A stretch of DNA of 6,961 nt, taken from Pseudomonadales bacterium (lineage in GTDB: Bacteria; Pseudomonadota; Gammaproteobacteria; Pseudomonadales; DT-91). The notes beneath the pieces were generated by a model that worked only from the letters and a program-made list of their open reading frames with translations, searched no databases and was not told the DNA's origin. Positions 1 through 5,319 of this stretch are shown one piece after another. The position numbers and the translations under genes were made by a program. The stretch is from NCBI GenBank assembly GCA_013215025.1, contig JABSRR010000047.1, forward strand, positions 9,971 to 16,931, given 5' to 3'. Each line of letters starts with the position of its first letter. The stretch's first letter is position 1.

Positions 1-755
1 GGCAATACGCCTCCTTTACCCGGCTTAGCCCCTTGAGACAGCTTAATCTCGAACATCTTTACCTGTTGATAAGCGGCAACTTTGGCGAGTTTTTGCGGAT
101 CTAAATTACCCGCTTGATCACGATAGCCATATTTAGCCGTGCCAATTTGACACACCAGATCACAGCCAGCTCTCAAATGGTAAGGTGTGACGCCGCCCTC
201 ACCAGTGTTCATCCATATTCCAGCTTGCTTTGCGCCGCTTGCTAAAGCGCGAATCGCAGGGGTTGATAAAGCGCCATAGCTCATGCCTGAAATATTAAAA
301 ATCGATTCTGCCTTGTAGGGGTGTTTTACGTATTTCTCTCCGATAAACACCGCAGAATGAAAGCGCGCATTGGTAGCCTGAATTGGAAAAGGGCTGTTAA
401 GAAATAATACCTCGCCGGCAGGGCTAAGATTTCGGGTTGAACCAAAAGCGATGGTGCGGTCAACATTTTTTGCCGCGCGATAGACCCAGGCACGTTCGGC
501 TCGATTAAAGGGAAGCTCCTCGCGATCCATAGCAAAGAAGTACTGCCGAAAAAATTCACCTATGTGTTCAAATAGGTAGCGAAAGCGTCCAATAATGGGG
601 TAGTTGCGACGAATCGTATGCGTGGTCTGGAAACGATCAACCAGGTAGATATAAAACACATAACAGGCTATGCAAAACAAGATAAAGGCAAATAAATTTG
701 CCCCAATACCGATAAAATGCAAACCAGAATCGAGTAAAGCTAAGCTCGTCTCCAT
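1..755 (-). CDS. FMN-binding glutamate synthase-family protein, N-terminal 251 residues (3' end of gene beyond left edge)
   Basis: The frame is open from the ATG at 755 to the window edge, giving 251 codons that begin METSLALLDSG. Residues about 12-33 form one hydrophobic helix, probably a membrane anchor. The FMN-barrel signatures of the glutamate synthase central domain (Pfam Glu_synthase, COG0069) follow: ISGMSYGALS from residue 155, NTGEGGV from 183, and KLSQGAKPGKGG at 238-249. The first residues run straight into the anchor, so there is no N-terminal glutamine amidotransferase domain as in true GltB. Stand-alone members of this family are usually about 500-550 residues, so about half is present. 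The start is supported by an AGGGA ribosome site 7 bases upstream. The family is predicted to bind FMN and perhaps an Fe-S cluster; its substrate is not settled, and glutamate synthesis should not be assumed. The gene lies 100 bp after trpS with a separate candidate promoter. The family call is firm and the function is open. Confidence 0.9.
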   Translation of the reverse strand, partial: METSLALLDSGLHFIGIGANLFAFILFCIACYVFYIYLVDRFQTTHTIRRNYPIIGRFRYLFEHIGEFFRQYFFAMDREELPFNRAERAWVYRAAKNVDRTIAFGSTRNLSPAGEVLFLNSPFPIQATNARFHSAVFIGEKYVKHPYKAESIFNISGMSYGALSTPAIRALASGAKQAGIWMNTGEGGVTPYHLRAGCDLVCQIGTAKYGYRDQAGNLDPQKLAKVAAYQQVKMFEIKLSQGAKPGKGGVL

Positions 756-783
756 GATTATATCCCTATCAACAGATATATGT

Positions 784-789
784 ATTATA
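784..789 (-). promoter_or_regulatory. Candidate -10 box for the glutamate synthase-like gene
   Basis: The minus strand reads a perfect TATAAT in the context TTGCGTATAATAC, which would give a 5' leader of about 20 bases before the ATG at 755. No good -35 hexamer sits 16-18 bases upstream; the 17-base position reads TCCGGC. The call therefore rests on the -10 box and its intergenic place. It could be an activator-dependent promoter or a chance match in AT-rich sequence. Confidence 0.4.
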
Positions 790-855
790 CGCAACTATCC
801 AATTCAGCCGGATCACTTTATGCGTGTTAGTTAGCTATCTCTGTTAACGCTGCGG

Positions 856-1872
856 TTAATCCTGCTGCAGCGATGATAGACCAACAGCTTGCCGTACTTG
901 CTGCATTAGTGGCTGCGCGTGCTGACGTGCCTTGGTGGCACCGGCTTGCAGCACTTGCTCGACCTGGTCAATATTCTCCAGTAGCTCAAAATAGCGGTCG
1001 CGGGCAGCGCCCAGTTGCGCCTCAATAAGTGCATGCAACTCCTTTTTAGCTTGCCCCCAGGCGATACCCTGTGCAAACTGTTGCCGCATATAATCACGCT
1101 GATCTTGGTCAGCAAACGCCTGCCAAACCTCAAATACCGTCGAATCATTGGGATCTTTTGCTTCGCCCGGCTCAAGTAAATTGGTTTTAATTTTATTCAG
1201 CGATTTTTGCATTTTTTTCGATGTTTGAAACAGCGGAATCGTATTGCCATAGCTTTTTGACATCTTGCGTCCATCAAGACCGCTCAATACTTTAACATCC
1301 TCACTCACCACGGCTTCGGGCAGTACAAATGTTTCGCCAAAGTGGTGATTAAAGCGAGCAGCAATATCGCGCGCCATCTCAATATGTTGAATTTGATCCT
1401 TACCTACCGGAATTTTTTGCCCCTGAAACATTAAAATATCAGCGGCCATCAATACCGGATATGAAAACAAACCCATCGTTATGCCCTTATCGGGGTCGCT
1501 ATCGCCAGTAGCAATATTCTCTTGTACTGCCGCCTTATAGGCATGCGCGCGATTCATCAAGCCTTTCGCAGCCATACAGGTCAAAATCCAACATAGCTCT
1601 GGAATTTCGCGAATGTCCGACTGCCGATAGAACACTGCCTTATCGGTATCAAGCCCCAAGGCCATCCAGGTTGCGGCGATCTCGCGGGTTGACTGCTGGA
1701 TCATAGCCGGGTCATGGCACTTTACTAAGGCGTGGTAGTCAGCAAGAAAGTAAAACGATTCAAAGTCATCATTTTTACTGGCTTCAATAGCCGGTCGAAT
1801 AGCACCAACATAATTACCAAGGTGCGGCGTGCCCGTGGTCGTAATGCCTGTTAAATAACGCGTAGCGGTCAT
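856..1872 (-). CDS. trpS: Tryptophanyl-tRNA synthetase
   Basis: This 338-residue cytosolic class I aminoacyl-tRNA synthetase charges tRNA-Trp with tryptophan using ATP. The HIGH-type ATP site is TPHLGNY at residues 15-21, and the KMSKS loop is exact at 203-207 ([11 protein letters not shown]). Between them lie [10 protein letters not shown] at 138-147, where the Asp at 145 matches the residue that contacts the indole nitrogen in characterised TrpRS, and VGKDQIQH at 156-163. The length is close to E. coli TrpS (334). The [14 protein letters not shown] opening matches, from memory, the Pseudomonas-type sequence more closely than the enterobacterial one (SGAQPSGELTIGNY). The start gives the expected short N-terminus before the ATP motif, although the ribosome site is weak (TAAGA about 9 bases upstream). 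It has its own promoter overlapping the end of the upstream transporter gene. No terminator hairpin is visible after its stop. The call is near certain. Confidence 0.98.
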   Translation of the reverse strand: MTATRYLTGITTTGTPHLGNYVGAIRPAIEASKNDDFESFYFLADYHALVKCHDPAMIQQSTREIAATWMALGLDTDKAVFYRQSDIREIPELCWILTCMAAKGLMNRAHAYKAAVQENIATGDSDPDKGITMGLFSYPVLMAADILMFQGQKIPVGKDQIQHIEMARDIAARFNHHFGETFVLPEAVVSEDVKVLSGLDGRKMSKSYGNTIPLFQTSKKMQKSLNKIKTNLLEPGEAKDPNDSTVFEVWQAFADQDQRDYMRQQFAQGIAWGQAKKELHALIEAQLGAARDRYFELLENIDQVEQVLQAGATKARQHAQPLMQQVRQAVGLSSLQQD

Positions 1873-1912
1873 AGTTGATTATCTTAGTATTTGGGGTTGT
1901 ATAAATCCCGCT

Positions 1913-1941
1913 ATTATAACTGAAGCCAGGCTTGACGTCAG
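1913..1941 (-). promoter_or_regulatory. Sigma70-type promoter for trpS
   Basis: The minus strand carries CTGACG (1936-1941; four of six match TTGACA) and a perfect TATAAT (1913-1918), separated by exactly 17 bases. The expected start of transcription is near 1906, leaving a leader of about 34 bases before the trpS ATG. The -35 box overlaps the stop codon of the upstream transporter gene (1938-1940), so trpS can be transcribed independently of it. Confidence 0.65.
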
Positions 1942-4262
1942 GCGCTGCCAGTGCAATTGTCAGCTTGATCATCAGAAGCCATAGCCAGTATCGGTGGCGT
2001 TATCAGCAAATCTGCCCACAACGCACTAACAATTAAGAAGGCACCCAGCAGGCCTAGATCACGGTTCCAAGTAAAGCCCGAGAGCAAAAATAATAAAAAG
2101 CCTATCGACAAGATACAGCTAGAACAAAATAATGCCCCTTTTACCGCCTGTACCGCTGCCACGGCGGCCTGCTGACGAGTTTGCTTACGCTGGAGTTCTT
2201 CATTATAGCGGGCAAACAAATGCACCGTATCATCAACCGCAATGCCAATCGCAATGCAAAACGCAATACCTGGTAAAGGGTTGATGCCCTGTCCACTTAA
2301 ACTGTATAAGGCCATGCCCATCACTATCGGTAAAATGTTTGGAAAAATCCCTGCCAGCACTAAGCGCCAATCCCGAAAAATGCAGGCAATGGTAATCACA
2401 ATAAATATCAAAGCCACTAGCACCGACTGAATCAATTCTTCCGTTAGCTTATTCATGCCTTCATAGGCAACTGGCAACTCACCGGTCAGCGTGACCTCGA
2501 CCCCAACAGCATGGAAAAATGCTTGCCCAGCAGTTTCAATTTGCTGTTTCAACTGCATCACTGCTACCGCTCCCACATCAGGAATATTAGCCTTAATTCG
2601 CGCATGCGAAAACTCTGCATCTACCAGCTGCGATACAATTTGGTCTTCACTACTTTCCAGTAGCAGCAGCAGTTGAGCTATATGTGCATCGGAATCGGGA
2701 AAACGGCTAGCGGGCTGATTGAGCATCGCCCGATTTAACTCAGCAATAACGCTTGCAAGTGAAAGTGCAGAAGCATCAATACCGGCATTCGCCAACCACT
2801 CAGTGAAAGCGTGTTGACGCTGCAAAACATCGGCACGCTTAAAATCGCCTGGCTTAGCCAACAGTGATATTTCAAGCGGCAAGGCGCCAGACAGATGCTT
2901 GTCGAGAAATTCACCGGCCTTAATTTGCGGGTGATCTGTATCTAACATATCCTTTAAATAATAATCATAGCTTGCCTTAGAGGCGATAAAAGCACTGCTA
3001 ATCAATAACAGACTAGCGATCAGCAAAACATGTAATCGCCAAGGTTTACTCGATAGCGCCTGTACAACAGACATAAAATAGTTTCGCCGGCTAACTCGCT
3101 CAAGCCACGATGGCATATGATAATTAAGCTCTGGTTGCAGCCAGTACAAACCACTCGGAATAATCACAATTAAGCCTACAAAACTGAGCAACACACCTGC
3201 CCCTAGGTAAACCCCAAAACTGTGTAAAATGGGCATATCAGCGGTCATTAAGGCAAAAAAGCCAATCGCGGTTGTCAGGCAAGACAATAATGTCGCCTTT
3301 GACACTTGCTCAGTCATTATCCGAATCGCATCTGGCTTGGACTTGCCATTTTGTAGCTCAAGCACATAGCGATGAAAAAAATGAATCCCGTTGGCCACCA
3401 CAATCACCATCAGCAAAACTGGAAAAGTAACCGTTAGCTGATTAATATTATCGTTATTAATGCCAATCACCGCGAGCGTCGCAGTAATTGAGAATACCGT
3501 TGCCAATAGGCTTATCCAAACCACGCTAAAACTGCGATACACATAAAACAATAATATTGCTAATACCAAGGCTGTTAATGGCACTAACAGAAATAAATCA
3601 GCCCGCATCAGAGTAAGAATGCCAATACGAGTAAACGCAATACCGGCAAAATACAAGCTTGGTTCATGCGAACTAAAGTGCGGCTGTAAAAAACTTTGTT
3701 CGATAATCTGCCGGAACTTTGCAGCCGGCTGTTTAACTTTAGCAAAGCTGTCATAATCGATCGGCAGCTGGGCATAAATCAATAATGTTTCTTTATCAGT
3801 CGCAAGCAAACGCCCTGCAGAAATGGCAGACTGTCGCAGCAGCTGAACGTTTTCTGCAAATTGATCTGCAGGCATAGCCAAAGGATCTTGATTAAAAAAC
3901 ACTGGATCAAGCGATAAGCTATCATTATCATTATGCATAATTGAACTGTTAGCTATGCTTATCACGCGTTCAATCTCTGGCTGCAGCTCTAACTTTTCGG
4001 TAGCTCTGATCAATTCAGCGGTTAGTGCGGGGCTGATCTGATTTACATCAATGACGGCAATAAGCACACCATCATCGGCGCCAAATTGTTGACGATAAAA
4101 GTGGCGATAGTCATTGCTGTGATTATCCATCGCAAATAAACTGGCAAAATTATTGCTCAACCTGACATCACGTGCGATGAATGCAAAAACCATAATCAGG
4201 CATAGCGACAGCAACAACGTCATCTTGGGGTATCGATAAAGTAAATGTGTCAGTTCTGGCAT
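1938..4262 (-). CDS. RND superfamily transporter, MMPL/COG1033-type predicted exporter
   Basis: The 774-residue protein has the duplicated RND layout. TM1 spans about residues 13-31, followed by a large periplasmic loop (32-222), TM2-TM6 (about 223-374), TM7 (411-428), a second periplasmic loop (429-611) and TM8-TM12 (about 612-760). The signature of the second half is GIAVDDTVHLFARY (673-686), with Asp677 and Asp678 at the position used for proton coupling in this superfamily. The matching segment of the first half, VVANGIHFFHRY (288-299), has Ala-Asn in their place. The length of about 770 and absence of a long hydrophilic C-terminus fit COG1033 exporters rather than the larger AcrB-type tripartite pumps, and no membrane-fusion partner is adjacent. 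The substrate is unknown; relatives are tied to lipid, hopanoid or hydrophobic-compound export. The start before TM1 is typical for the family, but no clear ribosome site is visible. The superfamily call is firm and the substrate is not inferable. Confidence 0.9.
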   Translation of the reverse strand: MPELTHLLYRYPKMTLLLSLCLIMVFAFIARDVRLSNNFASLFAMDNHSNDYRHFYRQQFGADDGVLIAVIDVNQISPALTAELIRATEKLELQPEIERVISIANSSIMHNDNDSLSLDPVFFNQDPLAMPADQFAENVQLLRQSAISAGRLLATDKETLLIYAQLPIDYDSFAKVKQPAAKFRQIIEQSFLQPHFSSHEPSLYFAGIAFTRIGILTLMRADLFLLVPLTALVLAILLFYVYRSFSVVWISLLATVFSITATLAVIGINNDNINQLTVTFPVLLMVIVVANGIHFFHRYVLELQNGKSKPDAIRIMTEQVSKATLLSCLTTAIGFFALMTADMPILHSFGVYLGAGVLLSFVGLIVIIPSGLYWLQPELNYHMPSWLERVSRRNYFMSVVQALSSKPWRLHVLLIASLLLISSAFIASKASYDYYLKDMLDTDHPQIKAGEFLDKHLSGALPLEISLLAKPGDFKRADVLQRQHAFTEWLANAGIDASALSLASVIAELNRAMLNQPASRFPDSDAHIAQLLLLLESSEDQIVSQLVDAEFSHARIKANIPDVGAVAVMQLKQQIETAGQAFFHAVGVEVTLTGELPVAYEGMNKLTEELIQSVLVALIFIVITIACIFRDWRLVLAGIFPNILPIVMGMALYSLSGQGINPLPGIAFCIAIGIAVDDTVHLFARYNEELQRKQTRQQAAVAAVQAVKGALFCSSCILSIGFLLFLLSGFTWNRDLGLLGAFLIVSALWADLLITPPILAMASDDQADNCTGSA

Positions 4263-4443
4263 AGAATAATCACGGTCGCTAAAGCCGATAAATTTTTATA
4301 TAGGGTATACGCATTAAAGCTTGCATACGATATAGATAAACCACAGAAGTAACAGCGCAAACAGCGACGTGAAACCGGAGGCATAAAAAAATCAGGGGCA
4401 TAAATTCACGGGCATAAATTCAGTGGCAGAAATTCAGGGGCAT
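4263..4443. other. Intergenic region upstream of the RND transporter gene
   Basis: No credible gene lies here. On the minus strand it should hold the transporter's promoter. The best -10-like string is TATATA at 4297-4302, close to a GTATAC palindrome at 4305-4310, but no convincing -35 box is at the proper distance. The right part is taken up by the 14-bp tandem repeat described separately. The stretch at about 4311-4376 shows nothing recognisable. Confidence 0.5.
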
Positions 4444-4448
4444 AAAAA
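4393..4448. repeat. 14-bp tandem repeat, four units
   Basis: Four head-to-tail units of 14 bases read CAGGGGCATAAATT (4393-4406), CACGGGCATAAATT (4407-4420), CAGTGGCAGAAATT (4421-4434) and CAGGGGCATAAAAA (4435-4448). They differ by at most a few bases. The last unit runs into the left arm of the terminator hairpin. A further degenerate copy precedes them: the 12-mer GGCATAAAAAAA occurs exactly at 4380-4391 and again at 4439-4450. No function is evident. Replication slippage next to the terminator, or remnants of a short dispersed repeat, are both possible. Confidence 0.85.
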
Positions 4449-4471
4449 AAGCCGCTAATGCGGCTTTTTTT
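4444..4471 (-). terminator. Rho-independent terminator downstream of rubredoxin
   Basis: This is a perfect inverted repeat with arms AAAAAAAGCCGC and GCGGCTTTTTTT (12 bp) around a four-base loop. It lies 44 bases beyond the rubredoxin stop codon. On the minus strand the GCCGC/GCGGC stem is followed by seven T residues, a classic intrinsic terminator. The A-tract on the other side makes it symmetrical, so it could also stop plus-strand transcription, although no plus-strand gene is seen nearby. Confidence 0.95.
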
Positions 4472-4515
4472 AAAACTTAAATGCACAATTAGATGTTGTA
4501 CAAAAATCAAGGCGG

Positions 4516-4689
4516 TTAAATTTCAACCATCTCGAAGTCATATTTTGAAATATCGCAATCTGGACAGCTCCAATCTTCTGGTACATCATCCCATTTTGTA
4601 CCTGGCTCAATGCCATCATCGGGCCAGCCTTGCTCTTCGTCATAGATAAAGCCACAAATTACACATTCATATTTTTTAAAATCGCTCAT
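4516..4689 (-). CDS. Rubredoxin
   Basis: This 57-residue cytosolic one-iron electron carrier binds Fe through four cysteines: CVICG (Cys9, Cys12) and CPDC (Cys42, Cys45). The core motifs [23 protein letters not shown] and [13 protein letters not shown] are those of rubredoxins that serve alkane hydroxylases and related oxidases in Pseudomonas-type bacteria. A longer frame starts at 4713, but the ATG at 4689 is preferred: a GGAGAG ribosome site (4694-4699) lies 4 bases upstream and the product then has the usual length of about 55. The residue after Cys45 is Asp46 where nearly all rubredoxins have Gly. No rubredoxin reductase or alkane hydroxylase gene is adjacent, so its partner is unknown. 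The gene forms its own unit between a promoter at 4732-4760 and a terminator at 4444-4471. Confidence 0.96.
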   Translation of the reverse strand: MSDFKKYECVICGFIYDEEQGWPDDGIEPGTKWDDVPEDWSCPDCDISKYDFEMVEI

Positions 4690-4731
4690 TAAACTCTCCA
4701 AGCCGTCCGTCATTACGATATGAAAAACGGC

Positions 4732-4760
4732 ATTATACGCAGAATCAGTCTAAGCTCCAA
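4732..4760 (-). promoter_or_regulatory. Sigma70-type promoter for rubredoxin
   Basis: The minus strand carries TTGGAG (4755-4760) and TATAAT (4732-4737) with a 17-base spacer. The -10 box sits in the context CTGCGTATAATGCC. The predicted start is near 4725, about 36 bases ahead of the preferred ATG at 4689. The -35 box matches only its TTG half, so the call rests mainly on the perfect -10 and the correct spacing. Confidence 0.55.
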
Positions 4761-4770
4761 GCTGAGTAGC

Positions 4771-4793
4771 GTAATTCGGGGACAGCCGATTAC
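4771..4793. repeat. Imperfect palindrome resembling a REP-type motif, overlapping a stop codon
   Basis: GTAATTCGG and CCGATTAC form an 8-bp inverted repeat with one bulged T around the loop GGACAG. The string AATTCGGGGACAG is, from memory, a motif seen repeatedly in gammaproteobacterial genomes beside IS200-like or REP-associated tyrosine transposases. Here it occurs once, with no transposase in the window. The palindrome contains the stop codon of the DUF4124-like gene (4790-4792) and could also fold in its mRNA as a 3' stabilising hairpin. There is no T-run after it, so it is not a standard terminator. Confidence 0.45.
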
Positions 4794-5260
4794 TGAATCC
4801 GCATAAGGTTAATCATCGCTTGATCTAAAAATTGATCAGCCGTTTGGCAAGCCGCCAAAGCAGAGCTTCGACATTCCGCACATTCTTGAATATAACCATA
4901 AGACTTAAATAACTGTGGGTGAGCACGCGCATCAACCTGCTTCAGCAAGGTATTCAGGTCGAACAGCTGATCCTGAAACTGGCGCATATCATTTTTACAA
5001 CGCTTTATCGACTCAACCGAGGGACCTAGGCGTTCAAGTATGCGCTCGCCTTCATCGGATAGATCACGCATCTGCTGCCAGGCTTTATGCGCTGCCGTAT
5101 TACCCACAATCTGATTATCGGCACAAGGTACCTGCTGAAACTGATAGGTACCAGACTCGGTTTGACAGCGGTAAATATCGGCTAATGCCGACTCAGCAAC
5201 AGCAAGCAGCAGGCCAAGCAAAAGCCATACAATAGGTGATGAAATGCCTTGTAACCGCAT
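4790..5260 (-). CDS. Exported DUF4124-like small protein with six cysteines, function unknown
   Basis: The 156-residue product opens with a Sec-type signal peptide: a short charged start (MRLQG), a hydrophobic core at residues 10-22, and a likely cut after SALA at 27. The mature N-terminus DIYRCQTESGTYQFQQVPC (28-46) resembles the DUF4124 pattern, in which an aromatic-Arg/Lys-Cys strand and a following 'Y-F-P-C' strand are joined by a probable Cys32-Cys46 disulfide. The rest (about 55-156) looks helical, with Cys88, a CAEC pair at 127-130 and Cys138. The six cysteines suit a disulfide-bonded periplasmic protein. A good ribosome site (AGGA, 6 bases upstream) supports the start. It begins 59 bp after pepN with no strong promoter or terminator between, so read-through from pepN is possible. 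Its final codons lie in a palindromic motif. DUF4124 has no assigned function and none is claimed here. Confidence 0.8.
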   Translation of the reverse strand: MRLQGISSPIVWLLLGLLLAVAESALADIYRCQTESGTYQFQQVPCADNQIVGNTAAHKAWQQMRDLSDEGERILERLGPSVESIKRCKNDMRQFQDQLFDLNTLLKQVDARAHPQLFKSYGYIQECAECRSSALAACQTADQFLDQAMINLMRIQ

Positions 5261-5319
5261 AATTTTTCCTGATATTCAGCAATTTGTCGGCTCATGATAA
5301 CTGAAAAAGTCGCCGTTTT

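Noticed and set aside
326..559. Minus-strand frame of 77 codons at the left end
   Set aside because: It is a shifted frame of the glutamate synthase-like gene, whose true frame carries the FMN-domain motifs through this stretch.
822..855. Possible terminator after trpS (GCGTTA near a later TAAC-ACGC)
   Set aside because: The arms match only with gaps, and there is no T-run on the minus strand.
906..1175. Minus-strand open frame of 89 codons within trpS
   Set aside because: It is an out-of-frame shadow of trpS with a Cys/Arg-rich composition typical of spurious translation.
1921..1934. Possible terminator after the transporter gene (AAGCC-A-GGCTT)
   Set aside because: The one-base loop cannot form with the full stem, no T-run follows, and the site lies in the spacer of the trpS promoter.
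2242..2676. Two plus-strand frames of about 60 codons inside the transporter gene
   Set aside because: Both are antisense to a well-supported membrane protein gene; their low-complexity Ser, Met and Lys content reflects complemented transmembrane and loop codons.
4690..4713. An eight-residue longer rubredoxin starting at the ATG at 4713
   Set aside because: The ATG at 4689 has a strong GGAGAG ribosome site at proper spacing and gives the usual rubredoxin length. The extra residues MTDGLESL have no family counterpart, and their codons contain that ribosome site.
4915..5235. Plus-strand open frame of 106 codons
   Set aside because: It lies wholly inside the DUF4124-like gene on the other strand, has no recognisable motif and no family resemblance. 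The minus-strand gene has a signal peptide and a good ribosome site.
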